From Pantoea endophytica (GTDB taxonomy: Bacteria > Pseudomonadota > Gammaproteobacteria > Enterobacterales > Enterobacteriaceae): 64,000 bases of DNA. The notes under the pieces were generated by a model. The model did not search any database. It saw nothing but the letters and a program-made list of their open reading frames with translations, and was not told the origin of the DNA. Position 1 is the first letter of the stretch; each line of letters starts with the position of its first letter. The position numbers and the translations under genes were made by a program. Location of the stretch: contig NZ_PJRT01000017.1 in the NCBI RefSeq assembly GCF_002858935.1, positions 1-64,000 on the forward strand, written 5' to 3'. This document shows, piece by piece, positions 9,426 to 23,318 of this stretch.

Positions 9426-12155
9426 CTAACCCAACGCCAACAATTTCCTCGCTTCACGCGCCACGTTCGCCATCTCATCGCTCAACTCCAGCAGCTCCGG
9501 CTCCAGCGCGTCGATATCGCTCTCCTGATGCAAACTCTTCTCCAGCTGCTGACACAGCTGCTTCAGGCGCGGCACGCCGCTGTAGCTGGCGCTGCCGTGC
9601 AGCTTGTGGATAATCTCGCGCAATCCCACCACATCATTGCTCGCCATGGCACTCTCTACGCGCTCTTCCACTTCCGGCAGGAAATCGAGCAGCATTTGCA
9701 GCAAATCGCGGGCTAAATCGGGTTTATTGGCGGCCTGACGTAGCGCCAGCGTCCAGTCCAGTGACGGCGCCACATGTGGCTGTTGCGGCTGTGGCATGAC
9801 CCGGTTCGGCGCGTAACGCTGCAGCAGTTGGCTCAGTTTGTCCTCATCAATCGGCTTCGCCAGATAGTCATTCATGCCAGCGTTGATGAGCTGCGCACGT
9901 TCGCCGTCCAGCGCATGCGCAGTAACGGCGACAATCGGTGTGGTGGCGTGCAGCGGCAGGGTGCGGATGATTTCGCTGGCGCGGATGCCATCGATATCCG
10001 GCATCTGAATGTCCATCAGAATCACGTCCAGCTTGTGCAGGCGCGCCTGACGAATCGCCTGCTCGGCGTTATCACACAGAATGATGTGCTGCACCTGCTC
10101 CTCCAGCAGCGCGCCAATCAGTTTCAGGTTGGCGGGATTGTCATCCACCGCCATTACCGTCAGCGGCTGACGTGCGCCGCGCGGCAGCGCATCGCTTTGC
10201 CAGTCATGTAAGTCCAGCAGCATCGGCAGCAAGCGCGTCAACGAAACCGGTTTGGCGATACACCCGGCAATGCCGCGCGCCCGTAAGTCATCGGCAAACA
10301 GCATCATTTCACTCGGCAGCGCCAGCAGCACCGAGTCGGCACGCGCATGCAGACGTTTAATCAATGCATCCGGCAACGTCGCAGGATGCGGCTCGGTGAC
10401 CGGCAAACCCATCAGCAGCAGCGGGAAGTGCGTCTCGGGCATCTCTTCCAGGCTGGAGAAGTGCTGCACCTGCAGCGGCGTGATGCTTAGCATCTCCTGC
10501 ACCGCTTTCGCCACCGCTGGATGTGGCTCGATATACGCCAGCGGCGTGGCGCGCAAATCGTCCAACATGCGCGGAATGGCTGGCGCATTGGGATTGAGAT
10601 CGAGATGAATGTGCACCCAGAAGGTCGAACCCTGATTCGGGCGGCTGTGGAAGGCAATTTCGCCGCCCATTTCGCTCACCAGTTTCTGCGTGATCACCAA
10701 CCCTAAACCGGTGCCGCCATGACGGCGCGTAATGCTGGCATCGGCCTGACGAAACGCCTGGAATAGCTGCGACTGCTGCTGTTCAGAGATACCGATGCCG
10801 GTGTCATGCACCTGAATCTCCAGCTCGACGCGCGTATTGTCGATGCTGCGCAGCTCAACGCGCAAATCGATATGACCGTGTTCGGTGAATTTAATCGCGT
10901 TACCAATCAGGTTAATCATGATCTGCTGCAGGCGCAGCGGGTCGCCAATCACATTATCCGGCACCTGTTTTTCCAGGCACACGGTAATTTCCAGCCCTTT
11001 GTCATGGGCGGACGGCGCCAGCAGCACCAGGGTTTCATCCAGCGTGGCGCGCAGCGGGAACGGGATCGACTCCAGCACCAGCTTGCCGGCTTCCAGTTTC
11101 GAGAAATCGAGCACGTCATTAATGATGCTCAGCAGGTTATTCGCCGAACGCTCGATGGTGCTCATGTAGTCGCGCTGGTTGGTGCTCAGCCCGGTTTTTA
11201 GCATCTGACGGGTAAAGCCAATTACGCCGTTCAGCGGCGTACGCAGCTCATGCGACATGTTGGCGAGGAATTCCGATTTGATGCGCGCCGCTTCCTGCGC
11301 GCGCTTCTTCGCCAGATCCAGCTCCACGTTCTGAATCTCCAGCTGCTCCAGCGTTTCACGCAGATCGTAAGTCGCCTGATCGATGTTTTGCTGCATCTCT
11401 TCGTGATAGGCGGTGAGCGACATCGCCATGGCGTTGATGCCGTTTTTCAGAATACTCAGCTCGCCCAGCATGTAGCCATCGACGCGGCTGTCCAGCTGGC
11501 CACGACGAATGCGGTCCACGGTGGTAACCATATTGCGAATGGGACCGGTGACGTCGCGCATCAGGCGATAGGCAAACAGCATGGCGATGCACAGGCAAAA
11601 CAGCAGCAGCAGTGTGGCGACAAATACTTCTTTGTACTGCTCCAGCCGCACTGATTGCAGATCCAGTTCGATCGCCACATAACCCAGCGGATTCCCGGCT
11701 GGTTTGGCATCTTCGCCCGGCAGCTCATCCACCGAATAGCGTTCAGAGATAATCGGCGTGCGCAGAATCATAATCGTGCCTTGCCGCTCCACCGAGACGC
11801 CATCTTCCAGCGTGGAGATGTCCTCTTTTTGCAGCAGCGCCAGATTCTGATTGTTATTCGAGGTGACGTAGACGTGATTGTTGTTGTCGAAAATGGTGAT
11901 GGCACGGACAATATCGGAGTGGCGGCGATGCAGCAGACTGACTAACTCGCGAATCGCATCGCGGTTGTGCCACGTCATGCCGTATTCACTAGAGACCGCC
12001 AGCGGTTCGATGATGTTCGCTCCCGCGTCGTGCACCTGATGCTGTAATTCGTTGTAGCGGTGCACCACAAAGAAGGTACTGAGCAGCAGACCAATCATCA
12101 GCGTTGGTGCCAGTATCAAAATCATCATTCGCGCCCGCAGGCTGTATTTGGTCAT
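9426..12155 (-). CDS. barA: hybrid sensor histidine kinase BarA
   Basis: A 909-residue tripartite kinase of the inner membrane (E. coli BarA is 918). Order of parts: membrane segment about 12-32, periplasmic loop, second membrane segment about 177-197, HAMP about 200-250, dimerisation domain with His302 in [12 protein letters not shown], ATPase domain ([15 protein letters not shown]), receiver with Asp715 in LMDIQMPD, and a C-terminal HPt domain with His853 in [10 protein letters not shown]. The relay passes phosphate to UvrY, which activates the CsrA-sequestering RNAs in relatives; acetate and formate are proposed signals. The start at [11 protein letters not shown] (12155) matches E. coli; an upstream in-frame start at 12221 would add 22 unconserved residues. 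Divergent from rlmD, as in E. coli. Confidence 0.96.
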   Translation of the reverse strand: MTKYSLRARMMILILAPTLMIGLLLSTFFVVHRYNELQHQVHDAGANIIEPLAVSSEYGMTWHNRDAIRELVSLLHRRHSDIVRAITIFDNNNHVYVTSNNNQNLALLQKEDISTLEDGVSVERQGTIMILRTPIISERYSVDELPGEDAKPAGNPLGYVAIELDLQSVRLEQYKEVFVATLLLLFCLCIAMLFAYRLMRDVTGPIRNMVTTVDRIRRGQLDSRVDGYMLGELSILKNGINAMAMSLTAYHEEMQQNIDQATYDLRETLEQLEIQNVELDLAKKRAQEAARIKSEFLANMSHELRTPLNGVIGFTRQMLKTGLSTNQRDYMSTIERSANNLLSIINDVLDFSKLEAGKLVLESIPFPLRATLDETLVLLAPSAHDKGLEITVCLEKQVPDNVIGDPLRLQQIMINLIGNAIKFTEHGHIDLRVELRSIDNTRVELEIQVHDTGIGISEQQQSQLFQAFRQADASITRRHGGTGLGLVITQKLVSEMGGEIAFHSRPNQGSTFWVHIHLDLNPNAPAIPRMLDDLRATPLAYIEPHPAVAKAVQEMLSITPLQVQHFSSLEEMPETHFPLLLMGLPVTEPHPATLPDALIKRLHARADSVLLALPSEMMLFADDLRARGIAGCIAKPVSLTRLLPMLLDLHDWQSDALPRGARQPLTVMAVDDNPANLKLIGALLEEQVQHIILCDNAEQAIRQARLHKLDVILMDIQMPDIDGIRASEIIRTLPLHATTPIVAVTAHALDGERAQLINAGMNDYLAKPIDEDKLSQLLQRYAPNRVMPQPQQPHVAPSLDWTLALRQAANKPDLARDLLQMLLDFLPEVEERVESAMASNDVVGLREIIHKLHGSASYSGVPRLKQLCQQLEKSLHQESDIDALEPELLELSDEMANVAREARKLLALG

Positions 12156-12245
12156 AATTGTGGCCTGGCGACTCCTGGCATTTTTTCCCTGTGCGAGCAC
12201 GGTTAATAGCTGCACACCCAATTAACGTAGAGATTTCACAATACT

Positions 12246-13562
12246 ATGGCGCAATTTTACTCCGCAAAACAGCGTGTGACGACGAAGGCTCGCATATCCG
12301 TCACCATTGAAGACCTCGATCCTTTCGGACAAGGTGTTGCGCGCCATAAAGGCAAGGCGATGTTTGTTAGCGGTGCGCTGCCCGGTGAACAGGCGGAAGT
12401 GACGGTGTTCGAGGATAAAAGCAAATACGCACGCGCCAAAGCCAACAAGATCATTAATCCCAGCCCACAGCGGGAAACACCGCGCTGCGTCCATTTTGGC
12501 GTGTGCGGCGGCTGCCAGCAGCAACATGCCTCGGTGGCTTTGCAGCAGGAGAGTAAAGCGCGCGCCTTGAGCCGCATGTTAAGCCGCGAAGCGCCGCTGC
12601 CGGTGAAGGTCGATGAGATCATCAGCGGCAGCGCGTGGGGTTATCGTCGCCGGGCGCGTTTAGGATTGCAGTGGCAGCCAAAACAGCAGCGTTTGCAAAT
12701 GGGGTTCCGTCAGGCCGCCAGCAACGATCTGGTTGAACTGAAGCAATGCCCGGTTTTGGTGCCCGAACTTGAAGCGTTGCTGCAGCCGCTGCACCAGTGC
12801 CTCAGCGATTTACAGGCAGTTAAACGGTTAGGCCACGTAGAATTGGTGCTGGCGGATAATGGCCCGCTGATGGTGCTGCGTCATCTTGATGCATTATCTG
12901 CCGGCGACCGCGCAAAACTGGAACGCTTTTCGCATGAGCAGCAACTGTCGCTCTATCTGGCTGATGGCAGTGAAAGTTTGCAGGCGCTGAATGCGCGCGA
13001 ACCTTTTTATCACTCGTTGAATTTGCCGCTATCCTTTAGCCCGCAGAATTTTATTCAGGTCAACGATGGTGTGAATCAGCAGATGGTCGCAAAAGCCATT
13101 GAATGGCTGGATTTGCAGCCAGAGGATCGTGTGCTGGATTTGTTCTGCGGCATGGGAAACTTTACCTTGCCATTAGGAAAGTTCGTACAAAATGTTGTAG
13201 GTGTGGAGGGCGTTGCAGCATTAGTGCAGCAGGCAGCGTATAATGCTGAGCAGACTAATCTCAAGAATGTTCGCTTTTTCCAGCATAACCTGGAGGAAGA
13301 TGTATCGCGTCAGCCGTGGGCGACGCAGGGATTTAACAAGGTGTTACTGGATCCAGCGCGTGCTGGGGCCGCGGGCGTAATGGCGCATGTGGTTAAACTT
13401 GCGCCGCAACGTGTGGTCTATGTTTCCTGTAACCCTACAACGCTGGCGCGTGACAGTCAGACATTGCTGTCAGCGGGCTACCATTTGGAAAGGGTCGCGA
13501 TGCTGGATATGTTCCCCCATACCAGTCATCTCGAATCCATGGTGCTGTTTAGCAAAGCATAA
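12246..13562 (+). CDS. rlmD: 23S rRNA (uracil-1939-C5)-methyltransferase
   Basis: A 438-residue SAM-dependent RNA methyltransferase (formerly RumA) that makes m5U1939 in 23S rRNA. An N-terminal TRAM domain (about 15-75) precedes the iron-sulfur cysteines [10 protein letters not shown] near 80-90. The C-terminal Rossmann fold shows [13 protein letters not shown] for SAM binding, and the catalytic cysteine lies in [12 protein letters not shown]. Divergent from barA and followed by relA 32 bp later, the enterobacterial arrangement. Confidence 0.96.
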   Translation: MAQFYSAKQRVTTKARISVTIEDLDPFGQGVARHKGKAMFVSGALPGEQAEVTVFEDKSKYARAKANKIINPSPQRETPRCVHFGVCGGCQQQHASVALQQESKARALSRMLSREAPLPVKVDEIISGSAWGYRRRARLGLQWQPKQQRLQMGFRQAASNDLVELKQCPVLVPELEALLQPLHQCLSDLQAVKRLGHVELVLADNGPLMVLRHLDALSAGDRAKLERFSHEQQLSLYLADGSESLQALNAREPFYHSLNLPLSFSPQNFIQVNDGVNQQMVAKAIEWLDLQPEDRVLDLFCGMGNFTLPLGKFVQNVVGVEGVAALVQQAAYNAEQTNLKNVRFFQHNLEEDVSRQPWATQGFNKVLLDPARAGAAGVMAHVVKLAPQRVVYVSCNPTTLARDSQTLLSAGYHLERVAMLDMFPHTSHLESMVLFSKA

Positions 13563-13594
13563 GCGATGTCCACATCGCTGTGGCAGGAGAGGAT

Positions 13595-15826
13595 ATGGTT
13601 GCGGTTAGAAGTGCGCATTTAAATACGGCGGGCGAATTTGCCCTCGACCAGTGGATCGCCAGTTTGAGTATCAACAATCCGCAATCCTGTCAGCGACTGG
13701 CGGATGCGTGGCGCTACTGTGAAGCCGAAACGCACAACCATCCTGATCAAGCTCTGCTGCTGTGGCGCGGTATTGAGATGGTGGAAATTCTCACCATGCT
13801 CAGCATGGACATTGACAGCCTGCGCGCGGCGCTGCTGTTCCCGCTCGCCAACGCCGATGTGGTGAGCGAAGAGGATCTCGAAAAAGCCTTTGGCAAAGAG
13901 ATTGTGATGTTGGTGCACGGCGTGCGCGACATGGATGCCATTCGCCAGCTGAAAGCGATTCACAACGATTCGATGGCCTCCGAGCAGGTGGATAACGTGC
14001 GCCGTATGCTGCTGGCGATGGTGGAAGATTTCCGCTGCGTGGTTATCAAGCTGGCGGAACGTATCGCCCATCTGCGTGAAATGAAAGACGCGCCAGAAGA
14101 TGAGCGCGTGCTCGCGGCGAAAGAGAGCACCAATATCTACGCGCCGCTGGCCAACCGCTTGGGTATCGGCCAGCTCAAATGGGAGCTGGAAGATTACTGC
14201 TTCCGCTATCTGCATCCCGATGAATACAAACGCATTGCTAAGCTGCTGCATGAACGCCGTATTGACCGCGAAGGCTATATTGAAAGCTTCGTTGCCAACC
14301 TGCGTGCCGAGATGCAGAAAGAGGGCGTGCGTGCTGAAGTGTATGGCCGTCCGAAACACATCTACAGCATCTGGCGCAAGATGCAGAAGAAGTCATTAGC
14401 GTTCGATGAGCTGTTTGACGTGCGCGCGGTGCGTATCGTGGCGGAACGTCTGCAGGATTGCTACGGCGCACTTGGTACGGTGCATACGCTGTTTCGCCAT
14501 CTGCCGAGTGAGTTTGACGACTACGTTGCCAATCCTAAGCCTAACGGCTATCAATCGATTCATACCGTGGTGCTGGGTCCGCAGGGCAAAACGGTGGAAA
14601 TCCAGATTCGTACGCGCCAGATGCATGAAGATGCCGAGCTGGGCGTCGCCGCACACTGGAAGTACAAAGAAGGTCCAACCTCCAGCAACGCGCGCGGCGC
14701 GGCAGGACATGAAGGGCGCATCGCCTGGCTGCGTAAGCTGATTAGCTGGCAGGAAGAGATGGCTGATTCCGGCGAGATGCTGGAAGAGGTGCGCAGCCAG
14801 GTATTCGACGACCGCGTGTATGTGTTTACCCCGAAAGGTGACGTGGTCGATCTGCCGGCGGGATCAACGCCGCTCGACTTCGCCTACCATATTCACAGCG
14901 ATATCGGCCACCGCTGCATTGGCGCCAAAATCAGCGGGCGCATCGTGCCGTTTACCTATCAGTTGCAGATGGGCGATCAGATTGAAGTGATCACCCAGAA
15001 ACAGCCAAACCCAAGCCGCGACTGGCTGAACCCGAACCTCGGCTATATCACCACCAGCCGCGGACGCTCGAAAATTCACGCCTGGTTCCGCAAACAGGAT
15101 CGTGACAAAAATATCATTGCTGGCCGTCAGATCCTCGAAAGCGAGCTAAATCAGATGGATATCAGCATGCGCGAAGCGGAAAAACTGCTGCTGCCGCGCT
15201 ATAACGTCAGTTCGCAGGATGAGCTGCTGGCGATGATTGGCGGCGGCGATATTCGCCTCAATCAGATGGTGAATTTCCTGCAGGGCAAGCTCAACAAGCC
15301 GAGCGCCGAAGAGGAAGATCGCGAGGCGCTGCGCCTGCTGACGCAGAAGTCACATGCGCCGTCCGCGCGCAAAGAGAGCGGTCGCGTGGTGGTGGAAGGC
15401 GTGGGCAATCTGCTGCACCACATCGCCCGCTGCTGCCAGCCGATTCCTGGCGACGATATCGTGGGCTTCATCACTCAGGGGCGCGGCATTTCGATTCACC
15501 GCGCCGACTGCGACCAGTTAACCGAGCTGATTTCGCACGCACCGGAACGTATCGTTGATGCGGTGTGGGGCGAGGATTACTCCAGCGGTTATTCGCTGGT
15601 GGTACGCGTTACCGCCAACGATCGTAGCGGCCTGCTACGCGATATCACCACCATTCTGGCTAACGAGAAGGTCAATGTGCTCGGCGTCTCCAGCCGCAGT
15701 GACACCAAAAAGCAGCTGGCGACCATTGATATGGATATTGAGATCTATAACCAGCAAGTGCTTGGCCGCGTGCTGGCACGTCTTAATCAGGTGCCGGATA
15801 TTATCGACGCGCGCCGATTGCATTGA
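13595..15826 (+). CDS. relA: GTP pyrophosphokinase (ppGpp synthetase I)
   Basis: A 743-residue RelA (E. coli 744). On ribosomes stalled with uncharged tRNA it transfers pyrophosphate from ATP to GTP or GDP, giving (p)ppGpp, the stringent-response alarmone. Parts: a degenerate N-terminal hydrolase domain in which the HDxxED motif of SpoT is replaced by FPLANADVVSEEDL (residues about 85-98), a synthetase domain with FDELFDVRAVRIV, a TGS domain beginning VYVFTPKGDVVDLP near residue 409, and a C-terminal ACT domain (VRVTANDRSGLLRDITT). The ATG at 13595 has GGCAGGAGAGG upstream and matches the E. coli N terminus. mazEF, which follows relA in E. coli, is absent; a REP-like element and mazG follow. 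Confidence 0.97.
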   Translation: MVAVRSAHLNTAGEFALDQWIASLSINNPQSCQRLADAWRYCEAETHNHPDQALLLWRGIEMVEILTMLSMDIDSLRAALLFPLANADVVSEEDLEKAFGKEIVMLVHGVRDMDAIRQLKAIHNDSMASEQVDNVRRMLLAMVEDFRCVVIKLAERIAHLREMKDAPEDERVLAAKESTNIYAPLANRLGIGQLKWELEDYCFRYLHPDEYKRIAKLLHERRIDREGYIESFVANLRAEMQKEGVRAEVYGRPKHIYSIWRKMQKKSLAFDELFDVRAVRIVAERLQDCYGALGTVHTLFRHLPSEFDDYVANPKPNGYQSIHTVVLGPQGKTVEIQIRTRQMHEDAELGVAAHWKYKEGPTSSNARGAAGHEGRIAWLRKLISWQEEMADSGEMLEEVRSQVFDDRVYVFTPKGDVVDLPAGSTPLDFAYHIHSDIGHRCIGAKISGRIVPFTYQLQMGDQIEVITQKQPNPSRDWLNPNLGYITTSRGRSKIHAWFRKQDRDKNIIAGRQILESELNQMDISMREAEKLLLPRYNVSSQDELLAMIGGGDIRLNQMVNFLQGKLNKPSAEEEDREALRLLTQKSHAPSARKESGRVVVEGVGNLLHHIARCCQPIPGDDIVGFITQGRGISIHRADCDQLTELISHAPERIVDAVWGEDYSSGYSLVVRVTANDRSGLLRDITTILANEKVNVLGVSSRSDTKKQLATIDMDIEIYNQQVLGRVLARLNQVPDIIDARRLH

Positions 15827-15839
15827 TTCAGAGCCGTTT

Positions 15840-15890
15840 GTCCCCCATCCCGATCTTCCCCCGTTCGCGGGGGAAGAAGACGCTGCCGTA
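15840..15890. repeat. REP-like palindromic repeat, family B, single unit
   Basis: GTCCCCCATCC at the left edge is followed by a perfect hairpin CTTCCCCCG/CGGGGGAAG (15855-15876) with a TTCG loop and a GACGCTGCC tail. The same words make up the double unit at 25790-25937. It occupies the short relA-mazG gap. Confidence 0.6.
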
Positions 15891-15938
15891 TTTGTAACCG
15901 GCGCAGTCTCTCCCAAAATTTTCCCAAAGGATCCTTTC

Positions 15939-16730
15939 ATGACGCCCTTAAATCGCCTGCTCACCATCATGCAAACCTTGCGCGACCCGGAGCGCGGCTG
16001 CCCGTGGGATCGTCAGCAAACCTTCGCCTCGATCGCGCCTTACACGCTGGAAGAAACCTACGAAGTGATCGATGCCATCCAGCGTGAAGATTTTGCCGAT
16101 CTGCGCGGTGAACTTGGCGATCTGCTGTTTCAGGTGGTGTTCTACGCGCAGATGGCCGATGAGCAGCAGCGCTTTAATTTCGATGACATCTGCAACGCCA
16201 TCAGCGACAAACTTGAGCGCCGTCATCCGCACATTTTTGGCGATGTTCAGGCTGCAACCAGCGAAGAAGTGCTGAAAAACTGGGAAGCCATCAAGCACAG
16301 CGAACGCGCAGAAAAATCGCAGCACTCGGCGCTGGACGACATTCCTAAAGCGCTGCCGGCATTGATGCGCGCGCACAAAATTCAGAAGCGTTGCAGCTCG
16401 GTGGGCTTCGACTGGAACAATCTCGGCCCGGTGCTGGATAAAGTGCATGAAGAGATCGATGAGGTGATGCACGAAGCGCAGCAAGCGGTGGTGGATAACG
16501 CCAGGCTGGAAGAGGAAATCGGTGATTTGCTGTTCGCGACCGTCAATTTGTCGCGCCATCTAGGCAGCAAAGCGGAAGTCGCCTTGCAGAAAGCCAATGA
16601 TAAATTTGAGCGCCGCTTCCGCGAAGTTGAAGCCATCATCGCCTCACAAGGGTTAGCCATGAGCGATGCGACCCTGGATCAAATGGAAGCCGCCTGGCAG
16701 CAGGTGAAAGTGAGCGAGAACAAACAGTAA
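15939..16730 (+). CDS. mazG: nucleoside triphosphate pyrophosphohydrolase
   Basis: A 263-residue protein, the same length as E. coli MazG. It hydrolyses (d)NTPs to monophosphates and pyrophosphate and in E. coli lowers ppGpp during starvation. Two tandem MazG domains are present: the N-terminal one carries the magnesium motif EETYEVIDAI and GELGDLLFQVVF, the C-terminal one EEIDEVMHEA and EEIGDLLFATVN. The ATG at 15939 is preceded by AAAGGATCC. Codons upstream in the same frame overlap relA and the REP-like unit and are not conserved. Confidence 0.95.
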   Translation: MTPLNRLLTIMQTLRDPERGCPWDRQQTFASIAPYTLEETYEVIDAIQREDFADLRGELGDLLFQVVFYAQMADEQQRFNFDDICNAISDKLERRHPHIFGDVQAATSEEVLKNWEAIKHSERAEKSQHSALDDIPKALPALMRAHKIQKRCSSVGFDWNNLGPVLDKVHEEIDEVMHEAQQAVVDNARLEEEIGDLLFATVNLSRHLGSKAEVALQKANDKFERRFREVEAIIASQGLAMSDATLDQMEAAWQQVKVSENKQ

Positions 16731-16956
16731 GCGAATCTGGCGATTATTCCAGCGCTGCGCATAAATTCGCCGCTTGAGCTTACTCGATTCAGCCTTGCGG
16801 CGACTTTGTGACGTACATCAACATTTCGCACCATGCTATCCGCTATGTTACCGGCTTACCTGTGGAGGACGATGGTGTGATTCATCAATTGTGGCTTAAG
16901 ACGACTTCAAGTATACTATTTTCCCGTCTTGGTTATTCCACCGTCTTTAAACCTAA

Positions 16957-18609
<1,653 letters not shown>

Positions 18610-18617
18610 GTTTCACG

Positions 18618-18650
18618 AACAACGCGCGAACTTTTCGCGCGTTGTTTGTC
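18618..18650 (+). terminator. stem-loop between pyrG and eno
   Basis: A perfect 13-bp stem (AACAACGCGCGAA/TTCGCGCGTTGTT) with a CTT loop ends in TTGTTTGTCTT. The T-tract is interrupted, so partial termination between pyrG and eno, or an mRNA-processing or stabilising hairpin, is more likely than a complete stop. Confidence 0.55.
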
Positions 18651-18660
18651 TTAGGATTGA

Positions 18661-19983
<1,323 letters not shown>

Positions 19984-20023
19984 TCGCTTGAGTATGCTGC
20001 CTGAGGGCAGCATCGTCTGAATG

Positions 20024-20050
20024 AAGCCCCGCCTTGTGCGGGGCTTTTGC
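20024..20050 (+). terminator. rho-independent terminator of eno
   Basis: AGCCCCGC/GCGGGGCT stem with a CTTGT loop, followed by TTTGCTTTT. Confidence 0.88.
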
Positions 20051-20132
20051 TTTTATTTGGCACGAAGCAGCTGTGACCTGGCGCATAAGATCTGCCATAA
20101 TCTGCGCCTCAAATTTTAGACGTGAGTAAATA

Positions 20133-20804
20133 ATGTTCTACCCGATTAACGAAATGTTCCAGACGCTGCAGGGCGAAGGTTTTTACACCGGTGTTCCGGC
20201 GCTGTTCATCCGCTTACAAGGATGTCCGGTGGGCTGTAGCTGGTGTGATACCAAACATACCTGGGAAAAGCGGGCGGATCGGGAGACCTCGCTGGGTGAT
20301 ATTCTGGTCAAAACCGTGGAAAGCGATGCGTGGGGCAGCGCCGATGCGGCCATGTTGATCGACACCATCCAACGTCAGGGCTGGACCGCACGTCATGTGG
20401 TGATCACCGGCGGCGAACCGGCGATTTTTGATCTGCGCCCTTTGACGGAACAATTAGAAGCGGCGGGTTTTGCCTGCCAGATCGAAACCAGCGGCACGCA
20501 CGACGTGCAGTGTTCCGACGCAACATGGGTGACGGTTTCACCCAAGGTGAACATGCGCGGTGGCTATGATGTTTTGCCGCAGGCACTGCAGCGTGCCGAT
20601 GAGATTAAACATCCGGTGGCGCGTGAGCGTGATGTGGAAGCGTTAGATACGTTGCTGGCAGGATTACACGACGATAAAAAGCGTATTGTGGCACTGCAAC
20701 CGATCAGCCGTGGTGATGCGGCAACGAAACTCTGTATTGAAACCTGTATCGCCCGCAACTGGCGGCTTTCGATGCAGACGCACAAATACCTGAATATTGC
20801 CTGA
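20133..20804 (+). CDS. queE: 7-carboxy-7-deazaguanine synthase
   Basis: A 223-residue radical-SAM enzyme that contracts 6-carboxytetrahydropterin to 7-carboxy-7-deazaguanine in queuosine biosynthesis. The cluster-binding cysteines lie in CPVGCSWCDTKHTW (C-x3-C-x2-C, near residue 31). Further signatures are MFQTLQGEGFYTGVPALFIR at the N terminus and VVITGGEPAIFDL. The preceding enzyme of the pathway, QueD, is encoded next on the opposite strand. Confidence 0.95.
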   Translation: MFYPINEMFQTLQGEGFYTGVPALFIRLQGCPVGCSWCDTKHTWEKRADRETSLGDILVKTVESDAWGSADAAMLIDTIQRQGWTARHVVITGGEPAIFDLRPLTEQLEAAGFACQIETSGTHDVQCSDATWVTVSPKVNMRGGYDVLPQALQRADEIKHPVARERDVEALDTLLAGLHDDKKRIVALQPISRGDAATKLCIETCIARNWRLSMQTHKYLNIA

Positions 20805-20858
20805 GTTCTAAGGTCGCCATGCATGGCGACCTCACTCACGGTTACGGCTTCACTGACC

Positions 20859-21218
20859 TCAACCGCGATAAACGCAGCCGGCGGTGCAGGTCTCTTTAAT
20901 CATTACCGCACTCAATTCCGGCAGAATCGGCTTCATCTGATCCCAAATCCATTTCGCCAGCACTTCACTGGTAGGATTCTCCAGACCCGGAATGTCATTC
21001 AGATAGTGATGATCGAGGCGTTCATACAGCGGCTTGAACTTCGCCTTCAGTTCGGCAAAATCCATCACCCAACCGGTATGCGCATCCACTTCGCCGGTAA
21101 TTTCTAATCGCACCAGGAATGAATGGCCGTGCAAACGCCCACATTTATGGCCTTCCGGCACGTGAGGTAAGCGGTGGGCAGATTCAAACTGGAACTCTTT
21201 AAATAACGTGGTAGACAT
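20859..21218 (-). CDS. queD: 6-carboxy-5,6,7,8-tetrahydropterin synthase
   Basis: A 119-residue member of the PTPS/QueD family that turns dihydroneopterin triphosphate into 6-carboxytetrahydropterin, the QueE substrate. Zinc-binding histidines are seen in ESAHRLP and CGRLHGHSF, the nearby cysteine being catalytic; LDHHYLNDI and [12 protein letters not shown] complete the fold. The ATG at 21218 ([15 protein letters not shown]) matches E. coli QueD, whereas an upstream in-frame start at 21275 would add an unconserved tail. Convergent with queE. Confidence 0.95.
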   Translation of the reverse strand: MSTTLFKEFQFESAHRLPHVPEGHKCGRLHGHSFLVRLEITGEVDAHTGWVMDFAELKAKFKPLYERLDHHYLNDIPGLENPTSEVLAKWIWDQMKPILPELSAVMIKETCTAGCVYRG

Positions 21219-21515
21219 AATGGCTCTCAGACTTAAAAACCGCTGAAGTCTACCTGAATTGCAGATTTTTCGCACCCGCTGGCAACGAAAAGGGCATTTT
21301 GCGCCATGCCGACAGCAAAACGCCTAATTAACTCATTGAATCATATCGCCTTCATTTACCACTTTTGCTGGTTAACATTACCCGAAAAACCACTTAGTCA
21401 TTTTGGTTATTTAATATGTCGAAGGCGTATTTAATCGTTAATATACAGCCCGGTAACCTACGCACTCTTTCGCAACATATTGATCCGGACTTCTGACACT
21501 GGAATTTTTAACGCA

Positions 21516-23318
21516 ATGACGACTCAGGCACCAGGTTCACTGCTTCCGTTATCACCGGAGCAACTCGCGCGCTTACAGGCGGCGACCACGGATTTCAACA
21601 CCACTCAGATGGCCTGGCTCTCCGGCTATTTCTGGGGCATGGTCAATCAGACGCCGGGTGCGGCTGCCGCGCCAGCGCCTGTGCAGGCAGAAACCCCGAC
21701 CATTACGCTGATCTCCGCCTCGCAGACCGGTAACGCGCGTCGCCTGGCTGAGCAACTGCGTGATGACCTGCTGGCTGCCAAGCTGAGCGTCAATCTGGTT
21801 AACGCCGGCGATTATAAATTCAAGCAGATCGGTCAGGAAAAGCTGCTGGTGGTGGTAACTTCCACGCAAGGCGAGGGCGAGCCGCCGGAAGAGGCGGTGG
21901 CGCTGCATAAATTCCTGCTGTCGAAGAAAGCGCCGAAGTTTGCAGGCACAGCGTTTGCGGTGTTCGGTCTCGGCGATACCTCTTATGAGTTTTTCAGCAA
22001 AGCCGGTAAAGACTTCGATGAACGTCTGGCTGAGCTGGGTGCAGAACGTCTGCTGGATCGTGTGGATGCCGATGTTGAATACAAAGAGCAGGCGAACGCC
22101 TGGCGTCAGCAGATCACCGAGATTCTGAAAGCGCGTGTGCCGAGCGAATCGCCAGCACAGGCCGCCATCACCGCGGCGGGCAGCGTTAACCTGGTCGACA
22201 GCAGCCCGTACACCAAAGAAGAGCCGCTGGTGGCCAGCCTGGCGGCCAACCAGAAGATCACCGGACGCGATTCGGATAAAGATGTGCGTCACATTGAGAT
22301 CGACCTTGGCGATTCTGGCCTGCGCTACCAGCCGGGCGACGCACTCGGCGTGTGGTTTGAAAACGATGACAAGCTGGTGCAGGAACTGCTGCAGCTGGTG
22401 TGGCTGAAAGGTGACGAGCAGGTTGAGGTGCAGGGCAAAACCCTGCCGCTAGCCGAAGCGCTGAAAACCCATTTCGAACTGACGGTTAACACGCCACAAA
22501 TCGTTGAACAGTATGCGGCGCTATCCCGCAATGATGCGCTGTTGGCGCTGGCCGGTGACAAGCCGAAGCTGCAGAGTTATGCGCAGAGCTTCCCGATTGT
22601 CGATATGGTGCGTCAGGCACCGACCGAACTGAATGCCGAACAATTAACCGGCCTGCTGCGTCCTCTGACGCCGCGCCTCTACTCCATCGCCTCATCGCAG
22701 GCGGAGAACGAAACCGAAGTGCACATCACCGTAGGTGCGGTGCGCTTTGAAATCGACGGTCGTCAGCGCGGCGGCGGCGCCTCAACATGGTTGGCGGATC
22801 GTATTGAGGAAGAAGGCGAAATTCGCGTCTTCATCGAGCACAACGATAACTTCCGTTTACCGGCTAACCCGGAAACGCCAGTGATCATGATTGGTCCGGG
22901 CACCGGCATCGCGCCGTTCCGCGCCTTTATGCAGCAGCGCGATAACGATGGCGCAGGCGGTAAAAACTGGCTGTTCTTCGGTAACCCGCATTTCACCGAT
23001 GATTTCCTCTATCAGGTGGAGTGGCAGAAGTATGTCAAAGATGGCCTGCTGACCCATATTGATCTGGCATGGTCGCGCGATCAGGCCGAGAAGGTTTACG
23101 TACAAGATAAAATCCGCGCCAAAGGTGCGGAGGTGTGGAGCTGGTTACAGGAAGGCGCACACCTTTACGTCTGCGGCGACGCCAATCGTATGGCGAAAGA
23201 CGTTGAGCAGGCATTACTGGATGTGGTGGTCGAACACGGCGGCATGGATCGTGAAACGGCTGACGAATTTTTAAGTGAGCTGCGCATTGAGCGCCGTTAT
23301 CAGCGAGACGTTTACTAA
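21516..23318 (+). CDS. cysJ: sulfite reductase (NADPH) flavoprotein alpha subunit
   Basis: A 600-residue diflavin reductase (E. coli 599) that passes NADPH electrons through FAD and FMN to the CysI hemoprotein for six-electron reduction of sulfite to sulfide. An N-terminal flavodoxin domain begins near residue 65 ([16 protein letters not shown]), then an FAD domain (RLYSIASSQ) and an NADPH domain ([18 protein letters not shown]), ending in the family tail [24 protein letters not shown] at 21516 is the conserved start; its ribosome site is weak. The AT-rich stretch upstream is expected to hold CysB-dependent control, but I cannot place the site. Its stop overlaps the cysI start by one base. 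Confidence 0.97.
   Translation: MTTQAPGSLLPLSPEQLARLQAATTDFNTTQMAWLSGYFWGMVNQTPGAAAAPAPVQAETPTITLISASQTGNARRLAEQLRDDLLAAKLSVNLVNAGDYKFKQIGQEKLLVVVTSTQGEGEPPEEAVALHKFLLSKKAPKFAGTAFAVFGLGDTSYEFFSKAGKDFDERLAELGAERLLDRVDADVEYKEQANAWRQQITEILKARVPSESPAQAAITAAGSVNLVDSSPYTKEEPLVASLAANQKITGRDSDKDVRHIEIDLGDSGLRYQPGDALGVWFENDDKLVQELLQLVWLKGDEQVEVQGKTLPLAEALKTHFELTVNTPQIVEQYAALSRNDALLALAGDKPKLQSYAQSFPIVDMVRQAPTELNAEQLTGLLRPLTPRLYSIASSQAENETEVHITVGAVRFEIDGRQRGGGASTWLADRIEEEGEIRVFIEHNDNFRLPANPETPVIMIGPGTGIAPFRAFMQQRDNDGAGGKNWLFFGNPHFTDDFLYQVEWQKYVKDGLLTHIDLAWSRDQAEKVYVQDKIRAKGAEVWSWLQEGAHLYVCGDANRMAKDVEQALLDVVVEHGGMDRETADEFLSELRIERRYQRDVY

Noticed and set aside
13619-14359. A 246-codon open frame antisense to relA
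   Set aside because: Shadow of relA codon bias, no recognisable domain.
13595-15826. Possible bifunctional (SpoT-like) ppGpp hydrolase
   Set aside because: The hydrolase HD motif is missing, and rlmD-relA-mazG context identifies RelA.
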